NCBI RefSeq assembly: GCF_011758765.1
Contig: NZ_JAANOU010000001.1
Span: forward strand, 496,001 to 560,000
Reading direction: 5' to 3'
From: Amycolatopsis viridis
GTDB taxonomy: Bacteria; Actinomycetota; Actinomycetes; Mycobacteriales; Pseudonocardiaceae
DNA length: 64,000 nt
The notes under the pieces were generated by a model. It was not told the origin of the DNA. It made no database searches and was given only the letters and a program-made list of their open reading frames with translations. How positions within the stretch are numbered: the stretch's first letter is position 1; the number at the start of each line of letters is the position of its first letter. Of this stretch, positions 15,889 to 23,941 are shown one piece after another. Position numbers and translations under genes: made by a program.

Positions 15889-18375
15889 GTGTCCGAAGAG
15901 GAGCGCCGTTCGCGCCACGCGCGCCCGGACGACCAGCCGGTCACCGGCTCGCTCACCGGCGAACCCGGCACCGGCTGGAGCCGTCCGGTCGACGAGCTGA
16001 GCGGCGACCGGCCCGCCCCGATCGACGAGCCGGTGCCGTCGGCGGCCCGCACGCAGATCATCGAGCCGGTCCGGCCGCCCGCGGAACCCGTGGAGCCGGA
16101 CGACGTCCAGCTCACCAGCGTGCTCGCCTCGCCGGCCCCGATGACCGAGATGATCCGCCCGCCCACCCCGCCGTCCGAGCCGAGCGGGCCCGGCGTGCTG
16201 CCCGACCCGGGTACGGACAGCGTGCTGCCGGAGCGGTCCGGCGGCCACACCGGACCGGGCAGCCGGGGCACCGGTTCCGGCGCGTTCCCGGGCACTGCCC
16301 GGCGCACCGGTCGGCGCACCTCGCGCCGCGGGCGTCTCGGCGCGGGCCTGGTCGAGGTCCCGCCGGTGCCCTACCGCGACCCGGCTTCGGCCGTCCTCAC
16401 CAACCCCGTGGTGTCGGAGGAGAAGCGGTACTGCGGCAACTGCTCGGCGAAGGTCGGCCGCGGCCCGGCCGGCCCCGAGGGCGTGTGCGAGAAGTGCGGC
16501 ACCGCCTACTCGTTCCTGCCCACCCTGCAGCCGGGCGACCTGGTCGGCGGGCAGTACGAGGTGCTCGGCGCGCTCGCCTACGGTGGTCTCGGCTGGATCT
16601 ACCTCGCCAAGGACCGCAACGTCAACGACCGCTGGGTCGTCCTCAAAGGACTGATCGACACCGGTGACCCGACGGCGGTCGCGGCGGCGGTGAACGAAAC
16701 CCGGTTCCTGGCCGAGGTCGAGCACCCGAACATCGTCAAGATCTACAACTTCGTGCAGCACCCGGACCCGCGCACCGGCCGCGCCATCGGTTACATCGTG
16801 ATGGAGTACATCGGCGGTCAGTCGCTGCGCCAGCTCGCGCTGGCCCACCAGCGCGCTGCCGGGCGGCCGGAGCCGCTGCCGGTCGCCCAGGTGATCGCCT
16901 ACGGCCTGGAGATCCTGCCGGCGCTCGGCTACCTGCACAGCCAGGGCCTGCTGTACTGCGATCTCAAGCCGGACAACGTGATCCAGACCCACGAGCAACT
17001 CAAGCTCATCGACCTGGGCGCGGTGCGGCGCATCGACGACTACACCAGCCCGCTGTTCTTCACCACCGGCTACAGCGCCCCGGAGCTGACCACGCACGGC
17101 GCGTCGATCGCGTCGGACCTCTACACCGTGGGCCGCACGCTGGCGGTGCTCAGCTTCGAGTTCAACGGCTACACCACGAAGTACAAGGCCGGGCTGCCCA
17201 CCCCGGACCAGATCCCGCTGTTCAAGCTGTTCGGCTCCTACTACCGGTTCCTCAAGCGCGCCACGCACCCCGACCCGGACCGCCGGTTCGTCTCGGCCGA
17301 GGAAATGGCCGACCAGCTGTCCGGGGTGCTGCGCGAGATCATCGCGATGGGCACCGGGAAACCCCGTCCGGCGGTGTCCACTGTGTTCGGTCCGGAGACC
17401 AACACCTTCGGGATGGACCTGGACGTGCCGGAGGCGGGCTGGACGGTGCCGCTGCCGGACGCCGTGGAGGTGGTGTCCGGTCTGCCGATCCCGCAGGTCG
17501 ACACCGACGATCCGGCGGCGGGTGTGCTCGCGACGACGACGGCGCTGGACCCGCGGGCCGCGATCGACGCGCTCGCCGGCGCGCCGCCGGACTCGATCGA
17601 GGTGCGGCTGCGCATCGTCCGCGCTCGCATGGAGCTGGGCGAGCTGGCCGAGGCCAGCCGTCAGCTGCAGGCCGCGCAGTACCTGGCGATCCGGGCCGGG
17701 TATCCGCACGACTGGCGCATCGACTGGCACCGCGGCCTGATCGAGCTCGCCGGCGACCGGCCCCGGGTGGCGAACGTCGCGTTCGAGACGGTCTACGACG
17801 ATCTGCCCGGCGAGATCGCCCCGAAGCTCGCGCTCGCGGTGAGCGCGGAGGGCATCGGCGACTACTTCACCGCGGCGCGGCTGTACGAGCAGGTGTGGCG
17901 CACGGACCGCTCGTACGTGAGCGCCGCGTTCGGGCTGGCGCGGGTGTACCTGGCGCAGGGCGCGCGGGCCGGGGCGATCGAGGTGCTGGAGTCGGTGCCC
18001 CCGGCCTCGACGCACTACATCGCGGCGCAGGTCGCGGCGATCAAGGTCAAGATCCGGGCCAGCGGGCCGGCCGCGCGGGTTGGCGAGGCGGACCTGGTGG
18101 ACGCGGGTGTGAGGTTGGAGCAGCTGCGGCTGGACGCCGAGGGACGCACGCGGTTGTCCGCGGAGGTGCTGGAGGCGGCATTCGCCCACGTGCAGGCCGC
18201 CCCGGCCGGCTACCGGTCGGCCGCCCAGGTGCTCGGTTGTGCACTGTCCGAACGCGACATCCGCTTCGGCCTGGAGCGGTGCTACCGCATGCTGGCGCGG
18301 CTGGCGCACACCGCGGCTGAACGCATCGAGCTGGTTGATCGCGCGAACTCGGTGCGCCCCCGCACCCTCACCTGA
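15889..18375 (+). CDS. pknG: Serine/threonine protein kinase PknG
   Basis: An 828-residue soluble kinase. After a ~170-residue disordered N-terminus with Thr-rich sites comes a rubredoxin-like CxxC pair (YCGNCSAKVG and VCEKCGTAY, about 182-205). The kinase domain follows: glycine loop ALAYGGLGWIYLA, catalytic Lys in WVVLKGL, catalytic loop YCDLKPDNV in place of HRD, DLGA in place of DFG. The C-terminal ~350 residues are TPR-like helices. This is the exact PknG architecture; the kinase senses amino acids and controls central nitrogen metabolism through GarA/OdhI in relatives. The GTG start follows GAGGGGGCG. Confidence 0.97.
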   Translation: MSEEERRSRHARPDDQPVTGSLTGEPGTGWSRPVDELSGDRPAPIDEPVPSAARTQIIEPVRPPAEPVEPDDVQLTSVLASPAPMTEMIRPPTPPSEPSGPGVLPDPGTDSVLPERSGGHTGPGSRGTGSGAFPGTARRTGRRTSRRGRLGAGLVEVPPVPYRDPASAVLTNPVVSEEKRYCGNCSAKVGRGPAGPEGVCEKCGTAYSFLPTLQPGDLVGGQYEVLGALAYGGLGWIYLAKDRNVNDRWVVLKGLIDTGDPTAVAAAVNETRFLAEVEHPNIVKIYNFVQHPDPRTGRAIGYIVMEYIGGQSLRQLALAHQRAAGRPEPLPVAQVIAYGLEILPALGYLHSQGLLYCDLKPDNVIQTHEQLKLIDLGAVRRIDDYTSPLFFTTGYSAPELTTHGASIASDLYTVGRTLAVLSFEFNGYTTKYKAGLPTPDQIPLFKLFGSYYRFLKRATHPDPDRRFVSAEEMADQLSGVLREIIAMGTGKPRPAVSTVFGPETNTFGMDLDVPEAGWTVPLPDAVEVVSGLPIPQVDTDDPAAGVLATTTALDPRAAIDALAGAPPDSIEVRLRIVRARMELGELAEASRQLQAAQYLAIRAGYPHDWRIDWHRGLIELAGDRPRVANVAFETVYDDLPGEIAPKLALAVSAEGIGDYFTAARLYEQVWRTDRSYVSAAFGLARVYLAQGARAGAIEVLESVPPASTHYIAAQVAAIKVKIRASGPAARVGEADLVDAGVRLEQLRLDAEGRTRLSAEVLEAAFAHVQAAPAGYRSAAQVLGCALSERDIRFGLERCYRMLARLAHTAAERIELVDRANSVRPRTLT

Positions 18376-18392
18376 CCCGCCCGCACCCCCCG

Positions 18393-18540
18393 AATCCGCA
18401 AACACGCCGCCGCCAGCGGCAAACACGCCGCCGCGACCGGCAAACACGCCGCCGGGGCCGGCAAACACGCCAACGCACCGGCGTGTTTGCCCTTGCGGGC
18501 GCCGTGTTCACCGCTGCGGGCGGCGTGTTGGCCCTGCAAG
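18393..18540. repeat. 21-bp interspersed repeat cluster, four direct and three inverted units
   Basis: The core CAAACACGCC starts at 18399, 18420, 18441 and 18462, exactly 21 bp apart. It is followed by inverted cores at 18480, 18501 and 18522, also 21 bp apart. The innermost pair GGCAAACACGCC and GGCGTGTTTGCC (18460-18471, 18480-18491) forms a perfect 12-bp stem with an 8-base loop. It lies between the convergent pknG and thioesterase genes, where it can terminate both. A second copy of the family is at 49721-49932. Confidence 0.9.
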
Positions 18541-18563
18541 GCGCTGTCGGGCGGCGGTGCAGG

Positions 18564-19157
18564 TCAGGGGTTGATGTCCCAGTCGTCGTGCCGCAGCCGC
18601 GGGGCCTGGGTGAACTTCGCCAGCGCGTCCGCGTCGCCGTGCGTGGTGAAGTGCTCGAGTCCGACCTGGATGAACAGACCCCGTGCGCGCACGGCCACCG
18701 GGCCGTCGGCCGAGTTCAGATGCCCGTCCGCGCTCGCGTAGATCTTGCGCCCCGCCACACCGTCCACCCGCGCGGCGATGAACAGCGTTGTCCCGACCGG
18801 AACGGGGCGCAGGAAATCGGTTTCCAGCTTGCCGGTCACCGCGGGCCGGCGCAGCAGGTTGCCGACCGTGGAACCGAGCGCCTCGTCGAAAGCGCACGCC
18901 AGCAGTCCACCGTGGGCCAGCCCGGGCGCACCCTGGTGCGCCCGGGTGACCGGGAACCGGGAGTGGACCACACCGGACTCACCGACGGTCGAGTGGATGT
19001 GGAGTCCGTTGTCGACGTCGCCGCAGCCGAAGCACTCCGTGTAGTGCATCTCGAGATCGGTGCCCGGCCCGGGTGCCTTGGGGTGGATCTCGGGTCGCTG
19101 GGTCTCCACCGGAGGCCAGGGATTCGCAGGTCGGCGTTCGTCGCTCACATCGGACAC
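18564..19157 (-). CDS. Hot-dog fold thioesterase (PaaI/4HBT family)
   Basis: A 197-residue protein with the hot-dog thioesterase signature GLAHGGLLACAFDEALG (HGG and DE catalytic region, about residues 92-108). An N-terminal ~60-residue extension contains a CFGCG pair typical of actinobacterial acyl-CoA thioesterase homologues. It probably hydrolyses acyl-CoA esters; the substrate is unknown. The GTG start at 19157 (VSDVSDERR) could alternatively be the GTG at 19148. Confidence 0.82.
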   Translation of the reverse strand: MSDVSDERRPANPWPPVETQRPEIHPKAPGPGTDLEMHYTECFGCGDVDNGLHIHSTVGESGVVHSRFPVTRAHQGAPGLAHGGLLACAFDEALGSTVGNLLRRPAVTGKLETDFLRPVPVGTTLFIAARVDGVAGRKIYASADGHLNSADGPVAVRARGLFIQVGLEHFTTHGDADALAKFTQAPRLRHDDWDINP

Positions 19158-19304
19158 GGTAACCGGATCTACCGCGGAAACGCGCGGTCACCCCGTCGTC
19201 GAAGAGACAAAAGCCACGCCAGGAGGGAAAATTACCAGCCGATGGCACTAAGGTCGCATCCTTGACTGCGCTGGAACGAAAAGTTTGAGGAGGTCGGGGC
19301 GAAC

Positions 19305-20666
19305 ATGACACACGCTGCGCAGGCGCCCGAGGTGGACGAGAAGACGGTCAGAAGAGCCGTTCTCGCGTCCGCCATGGGTAACGCAACAGAGTGGTACGAC
19401 TACGGCGTGTTCACCTCGGGCGCGATTGCCGCCAGCATCGGCACCGTGTTCTTTCCCGGTGAGGGGAACGCGATTTTGAAATCGCTGGCGCTGGTGGCGA
19501 TCGGGTTCGTGGTTAGGCCGTTCGGCGGAGCGTTCTTCGGCCCGTTGGGGGACAAGATCGGCCGGCAGCGCGTGCTGGCGATCACGATCCTGTTGATGTC
19601 CGGGTGCACGTTCCTCGTCGGCTGCCTGCCGACCTACGCGGGCGATTACGCGATCGGGATCGGCGCGCCGATCCTGGTCCTGCTGCTCCGGCTGATCCAG
19701 GGTTTCAGCACAGGCGGTGAGTACGGCGGCGCGGCGACGTTCATCGCCGAGTACGCCCCGACGCGCAGGCGCGGGTTCTGGGGCAGCTTCCTGGAGATGG
19801 GCACGCTGGGCGGTTATGTGCTGGGCAACCTGGTGGTGCTCGCGGTGACCCTGTCGTTCACCGCGGACCAGGTGGACAGCTGGGCGTGGCGGATCCCGTT
19901 CTGGGTTGCGCTCCCGCTCGGCCTGATCGGTCTGTACCTGCGGAACAAGCTCGAGGACACCCCGGAGTTCCGGCGTCTCGTGGCGGCGGGCGAGAAGGCG
20001 GAAAAGGCGCCGCTGAAGGAAACCCTGTCGCGCAACTGGCGCATGATCCTCAACCTGATCGGGATCGTGCTGCTGCTCAACGTCGCCGACTACATGTTGC
20101 TGACGACGATGCCGACGTACTTCACGGACACGTTGAAGATCAGCGACAACACGGCGACGGTGATCATCATCCTGGTGGAGCTGATCCAAATTGCCCTGAT
20201 CGCCCCGATCGGCGCGCTCTCCGACCGGATCGGCCGAAAACCCCCGCTGATCGCCGCGGCCATCGGCTTCCTGGTGCTCAGCTACCCGTCGATCAAGCTG
20301 ATGCAGAGCGGCAACACCGTGCTGCTGTTCCTCGGGTTCCTGATCATGGCGCTGCTGCTGGTGCTGATCCTGGCCGTGATCGGGTCGACGTTCCCGGCGA
20401 TGTTCCCGACGCGCGTGCGGTACGGCGCGTTCGCGATCGGTTACAACGTCTCGACGTCCCTCTTCGGCGGCACCTGCGGGGTCGTCGTGACCGCGCTGAT
20501 CCACGGCACCGGCAACGAGGACTGGCCCGCCTTCTACCTGATGATCGCGGCCGCGATCGCCCTGTTCCCGATCTTCAAGATCCCGGAGACCGCGCGGGTC
20601 CCGATGGACCACATCAACGCCGAGGGCGTGACGACGCCGCCGGCGGCGCGGGCGGCGACGAACTGA
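19305..20666 (+). CDS. MHS-family MFS transporter (ProP-like)
   Basis: A 453-residue twelve-helix major facilitator protein. The metabolite:H+ symporter signature is clear: NATEWYDYGVFTSGAIAASI near the N-terminus, GDKIGRQRVL in the 2-3 loop and RLIQGFSTGGEYGGAATFI in helix 4-5. Members import proline, glycine betaine or dicarboxylates with protons. ATG 19305 follows GAGGAGG. The gene is alone, with a bidirectional terminator after it. Confidence 0.92.
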   Translation: MTHAAQAPEVDEKTVRRAVLASAMGNATEWYDYGVFTSGAIAASIGTVFFPGEGNAILKSLALVAIGFVVRPFGGAFFGPLGDKIGRQRVLAITILLMSGCTFLVGCLPTYAGDYAIGIGAPILVLLLRLIQGFSTGGEYGGAATFIAEYAPTRRRGFWGSFLEMGTLGGYVLGNLVVLAVTLSFTADQVDSWAWRIPFWVALPLGLIGLYLRNKLEDTPEFRRLVAAGEKAEKAPLKETLSRNWRMILNLIGIVLLLNVADYMLLTTMPTYFTDTLKISDNTATVIIILVELIQIALIAPIGALSDRIGRKPPLIAAAIGFLVLSYPSIKLMQSGNTVLLFLGFLIMALLLVLILAVIGSTFPAMFPTRVRYGAFAIGYNVSTSLFGGTCGVVVTALIHGTGNEDWPAFYLMIAAAIALFPIFKIPETARVPMDHINAEGVTTPPAARAATN

Positions 20667-20688
20667 GGCGTTGCCGGCCGAACGAAGC

Positions 20689-20716
20689 GGACCGGGTCCC
20701 GTTCGGGGCCCGGTCC
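20689..20716. terminator. Bidirectional hairpin terminator
   Basis: A 12-bp stem (GGACCGGGTCCC with GGGGCCCGGTCC, one G-U pair) and GTTC loop lie between the transporter stop and the convergent 40-residue gene. Confidence 0.75.
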
Positions 20717-20720
20717 TCGC

Positions 20721-20843
20721 TCACTCGGTGATCTCGGCGGTGGCGTCGGCACGAGGAGCGAAGCGACGCCGGGCGAAGGTGGTCAGAGCCGATGCCACCG
20801 CGACCGCCACGCCGGCTTCCACCAGCAGAGCCGTGAACACCAT
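20721..20843 (-). CDS. 40-residue single-helix membrane peptide
   Basis: A very small gene with the strong ribosome site AGGAGGAAGCA before ATG 20843. The product begins MVFTALLVEAGVAVAVASAL, a single hydrophobic helix, then a basic stretch (FARRRFAPR) and an acidic end (ATAEITE). Charge distribution predicts an N-out/C-in membrane peptide. The function is unknown; it could regulate or stabilise a membrane complex. It is convergent with the ProP-like transporter across a shared terminator. Confidence 0.7.
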   Translation of the reverse strand: MVFTALLVEAGVAVAVASALTTFARRRFAPRADATAEITE

Positions 20844-21040
20844 TGCTTCCTCCTCGTGAGTTCTTCGGGCACGCTTCACTGTGCCGTGCTACAGGGATGT
20901 GGTCGGGGATGGTCCCCGGGTAACTCATCGCCACGAACTTCGTGAATATTTCGCCGGTCGACCCCCGTTGAGGGGTGATCTCGACCACGGCAGAATGAAC
21001 GGTGGCGAGAACCGAGCGCCATGAGGGAGGCGGCTGCGGC

Positions 21041-21202
21041 ATGGGCGAGCAACACCGGCCGGATGTGCGGGAAGCGGCGCGGCTGCTGGACGACATGACC
21101 CAGCAGATGGTCGCGGTGCCACCGTTGCTCGACGAGCCCGAACCCGGCGAGGCTCCACTGGAGGCCGCGCCGCCACCGGCCCTCGACGGGCACGCGCTCT
21201 AG
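21041..21202 (+). CDS. 53-residue acidic protein, hypothetical
   Basis: ATG 21041 follows GGGAGGCGG. The product starts MGEQHRPDVREAARLLDDMT, a short amphipathic helix, and ends in a Pro/Glu/Ala-rich tail. No family is recognised. Support is the ribosome site, third-position GC and a hairpin terminator 41 bases after the stop. Confidence 0.5.
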   Translation: MGEQHRPDVREAARLLDDMTQQMVAVPPLLDEPEPGEAPLEAAPPPALDGHAL

Positions 21203-21243
21203 GGTTCAGCACGGGCACGAGGATCTTCCAGGCGCTGAACGCA

Positions 21244-21279
21244 GTGAAGGCCACCCCCCGAGCGGGGAGTGGCCTTCAC
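21244..21279. terminator. Bidirectional terminator hairpin
   Basis: GTGAAGGCCAC and its complement GTGGCCTTCAC frame CCCCC/GGGGG, a 16-bp stem with one mismatch and a short GAG loop. It separates the small plus-strand gene from the convergent L,D-transpeptidase. Confidence 0.85.
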
Positions 21280-21292
21280 GCCATGGCGGGAA

Positions 21293-22492
21293 TCAGCTTG
21301 CGAGCGCGGACAGCTTCGTCCACTCCGCCCAGGAGTAGGTCCAGTCGGAGTAGTCGCCGTCCTTCGCGGACAGCGTCTGGGTGCTGCCCGTGATCTCGAC
21401 GGGGTCGCCCACGAGCGCGCCGTCGTAGTACTCCCTGGCTCGCGCCGGCGACAGGTTGAGGCAGCCGTGCGAGATGTTCTGCTTGCCCTGCGCCCACATC
21501 GACTCGGCCAGACCGTGGATGAACTCGCCGTTGTTGGAGATCCGCACCGCCCACGGGACGTTCACGTCGAAGTAGTTGTAGCGCGGGTTGTTCATCGAGT
21601 AGGTCGCGTGCTTGGACATCACGACGTGCACGCCGCTGTGCGTCACCCGGCCCGGGTCGCTGTCCAGGCCGTAGCTGACCGGGTAGTCGGCGATCTGGAC
21701 GCCGTCCCGGATCACCTGCATGCGGTGGGTTCGGGTGTCGCCCTTGACGATCTGCGATCGGCCGATGGAGAACGAGGCCGCCACGTCCTGCTTGCCGTAG
21801 ATGCCCTCACCGATCTTCCGGCCGTAGAGGTTCGCGGTCACCTTGACCTGCGTGTTCGGCTGCCAGTAGTCCTTCGGCCGCCAGTGCGCGCTGGTGTCGG
21901 ACACCCAGGCCCACGAGCCCTCGGTCTTCGGCGTGGTCTCGACGGTCAGGGCGTGCTCGACGGCGGCCTTGTCGGTGACCTTGGTCCCGAACGACACCGT
22001 GATCGGCATCGCGATGCCGTAGGTCTGGTTGTCCCCGACGTTGAGGCTCGCCGCCACCTGCCGGCGCGGGTTGACGGTGGTGAACGAGCCGTTGATCGTG
22101 CTCTGCTTGCCGTCCGCGCCGACCGCGGTGCCGGACCAGGTGTACGTCTTCCCGTAGCCGAGCGGTTCGGCGACCGTCCAGCTGTGCTTGTCCTCGGCGA
22201 GGCGCCCGGCAACCTGCTTGCCGTCCGGGTTGGTGAGCGTGACCGCTTGCAGCTCGCCATCGGCGATGCTGACCTGCGCGGCGTCCGCGGGAGCGACGTC
22301 CCGCGCACCGTCGGCCGGCTGCACGGTGAGCTTGGCGGACGTGGCCGCGGTCTGCTGCGCGTCGGTGGAGCCCGGCTGCCCCGGGGCGCCGTCCGGTCCC
22401 GCGTCACCGCTGCACGCGCTCAGCGTCAGCATCGCGGCCAGCCCCAGCGCGACCAGCGCGAGCGGGCCGCGTCGCTTGTGGAGTTTTGTCAC
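21293..22492 (-). CDS. L,D-transpeptidase lipoprotein (LdtMt2-like)
   Basis: A 399-residue lipoprotein (lipobox LTLSACS) that forms 3-3 cross-links in peptidoglycan. Two Ig-like domains (about residues 50-250, with SFGTKVTDKAAVEHALTVET) precede the YkuD catalytic domain. The catalytic motif is intact: HGLAESMWAQGKQNISHGCL, with His and the nucleophilic Cys in SHGCLNLS. A C-terminal Trp-rich tail (DWTYSWAEWTKL) is also typical of the mycobacterial enzymes. GTG 22492 (VTKLHKRRG) starts the signal peptide and follows AAGGGGC. Confidence 0.93.
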   Translation of the reverse strand: MTKLHKRRGPLALVALGLAAMLTLSACSGDAGPDGAPGQPGSTDAQQTAATSAKLTVQPADGARDVAPADAAQVSIADGELQAVTLTNPDGKQVAGRLAEDKHSWTVAEPLGYGKTYTWSGTAVGADGKQSTINGSFTTVNPRRQVAASLNVGDNQTYGIAMPITVSFGTKVTDKAAVEHALTVETTPKTEGSWAWVSDTSAHWRPKDYWQPNTQVKVTANLYGRKIGEGIYGKQDVAASFSIGRSQIVKGDTRTHRMQVIRDGVQIADYPVSYGLDSDPGRVTHSGVHVVMSKHATYSMNNPRYNYFDVNVPWAVRISNNGEFIHGLAESMWAQGKQNISHGCLNLSPARAREYYDGALVGDPVEITGSTQTLSAKDGDYSDWTYSWAEWTKLSALAS

Positions 22493-22676
22493 TGTCGAAG
22501 CCCCTTCTCCCCTGTCGCCAGACAGACGCGCGCCGGTAGGCGATCGTTGACGCAGAGGAGTGTGACTCCTGCCACTATCGAGGGGCTTCGGTGTCAGAAC
22601 GCTGCGCTTGGCTGCGTATTTCTCAACCGATCGAGCGGAGTGCGCCGGAGATCGGGTGACGTACTCCGCCACCGGG

Positions 22677-23147
22677 TCACTGGTGCGCGGGGCTCCGGCG
22701 GTCCCAGTTCCGGTCGAAGCGGTGCTGGTCGGTATCCGCGACACCGGTGTGGTCGGCGAACTGGCGGCGCTCCTGCGAAGCCGCTTGGGCCTCCCAGGCG
22801 AGGCGCTCGAGCACCCATTCCCGGGCCAGCGCCTGCGGCGACGTGCCGCGCTCCTCGGCGAGGTCCTTGAGCTGGGAGCTGGCGATGAGGTTCATCCGCA
22901 GCTGGTAGACCTGCGCCTCACCGAAGCGCTTACCGGTCCCGGTGCTCTCCGGGCCGGTTTCCGGCGCGAGGGCGGCCAGGTAGCTGGTGAGCTCGTGGTC
23001 CGCGACGGCGCTCTGCGTTTCCTTGTCCGGCGAGTTCCGGTGCTTGCCCGGGTTGACCGGCTTCAGGTTGGTCCGGGTGTTCCGGCGTCCGAGAGAGGGA
23101 AGAGGCACCCGGACACGATAACGGTTGGGTCTCGGAACGACCCTCAT
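22677..23147 (-). CDS. Possible ribbon-helix-helix DNA-binding protein
   Basis: Of about 156 residues, the segment VYQLRMNLIASSQLKDLAEE followed by RGTSPQALAREWVLERLAWE has the beta-helix-helix pattern of CopG/Arc proteins. Flanks are charged and probably disordered. No toxin gene lies next to it, so it is probably a small regulator. The start is unsure: ATG 23147 has no ribosome site; GTG 23108 would give 143 residues. Confidence 0.55.
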   Translation of the reverse strand: MRVVPRPNRYRVRVPLPSLGRRNTRTNLKPVNPGKHRNSPDKETQSAVADHELTSYLAALAPETGPESTGTGKRFGEAQVYQLRMNLIASSQLKDLAEERGTSPQALAREWVLERLAWEAQAASQERRQFADHTGVADTDQHRFDRNWDRRSPAHQ

Positions 23148-23200
23148 TGTGGCGCAGGACACAGGGGTCGCCTTCGGGAAAAGGCTCCCGGAAATGGAGA

Positions 23201-23233
23201 GGCCCCCGCGCCAGGGGGAGGAACGCGGGGGCC
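23201..23233. terminator. GC-rich hairpin in a divergent promoter region
   Basis: GGCCCCCGCG and CGCGGGGGCC form a perfect 10-bp stem with a 13-base loop. It lies in the 344-base gap between the divergent ribbon-helix-helix gene and the 80-residue gene. It could be a terminator or an attenuator in the leader of either gene; the gap is otherwise featureless. Confidence 0.45.
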
Positions 23234-23491
23234 GGAGGGGATCTCCACAGGCGCTGACCGGGGGTGTGTCAGCACGTCGATTGTTACATGACGCGGCCCG
23301 ATGACGCGAGTGCTGGACGAGAAAAAATGCCCCTCCGCGCCATTGTGGCGTCACCTCCCGTTCATCTCGGAGTCCCGCGGAATGGGAACGTTGCGTATTC
23401 GCAGGTTCACTCTGCGGGGGGCTGCGGCGCCGGCGTTCCGCTCGCTAGCCTCGCGCCAGTTGCTGGTCCGGCAGTCCTTCGAGGAGGAGCC

Positions 23492-23734
23492 ATGAGCGGG
23501 TCTGTGGAAGTTCGGCAGTTCCTCCTTCGCTACGAAGGCGGCGATCCGGTCGGAACCGGCGTGCCGGTGCAGCGTGCGGGACAGGCCGATGCGCCCCGCG
23601 TCTCGGACGACCAGGTGCGGCGGGCGCGGCTGGCGGTTGCCGCGGGGGCGATCGACGCGCAGGACTGTGCCCTGTTGCTGGACATGCTGGGGCTGGCGCC
23701 GGACGACGACGGCGTGAACCCGGTGCAGCGCTGA
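23492..23734 (+). CDS. 80-residue hypothetical protein
   Basis: ATG 23492 lies 2 bases after a strong GAGGAGGAG ribosome site. The protein begins MSGSVEVRQFLLRYEGGDPV and has a C-terminal helical part (DDQVRRARLAVAAGAIDAQD then CALLLDMLGLAPDD). The family is not recognised. A perfect terminator hairpin starts 6 bases after the stop, supporting a real transcription unit. Confidence 0.7.
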   Translation: MSGSVEVRQFLLRYEGGDPVGTGVPVQRAGQADAPRVSDDQVRRARLAVAAGAIDAQDCALLLDMLGLAPDDDGVNPVQR

Positions 23735-23739
23735 AATCA

Positions 23740-23774
23740 GGTCAGGGGTGCGCCCCCTGGCCGCACCCCTGACC
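23740..23774 (+). terminator. Terminator hairpin of the 80-residue gene
   Basis: GGTCAGGGGTGCG and CGCACCCCTGACC form a perfect 13-bp stem with a 9-base loop directly after the stop codon. Confidence 0.88.
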
Positions 23775-23907
23775 ACCCCAGGACCGGAAAGATACCGGCG
23801 CCGAGCCGTCCGGGGCAAACAATTTTTCACCAACTTCCCATGCTGTCGGCATAATTACCGTCACGCCGGCGGTGGCCCATCTGTGCGCACGTTTCGAGCC
23901 CGAGTTA

Positions 23908-23924
23908 TGGTAACAGTGTTACCA
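23908..23924. promoter_or_regulatory. Perfect 17-bp palindrome, probable operator
   Basis: TGGTAACA, central G, TGTTACCA: an exact dyad 17 bases upstream of the ATG at 23942. AT-rich symmetric sites of this form are typical TetR-family operators. No TetR gene is adjacent, so the regulator is encoded elsewhere. Confidence 0.72.
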
Positions 23925-23941
23925 AACGAAGGGAGCGAGCC

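Noticed and set aside
15763..18468. A 901-residue minus-strand frame opposite pknG
   Set aside because: Arg/His/Gly-rich shadow of a GC-rich gene; pknG in the other strand has all kinase motifs.
22677..23147. Ribbon-helix-helix protein as an antitoxin
   Set aside because: No small toxin-like gene lies directly before or after it; the neighbours are an L,D-transpeptidase and a terminated 80-residue gene on the other strand.
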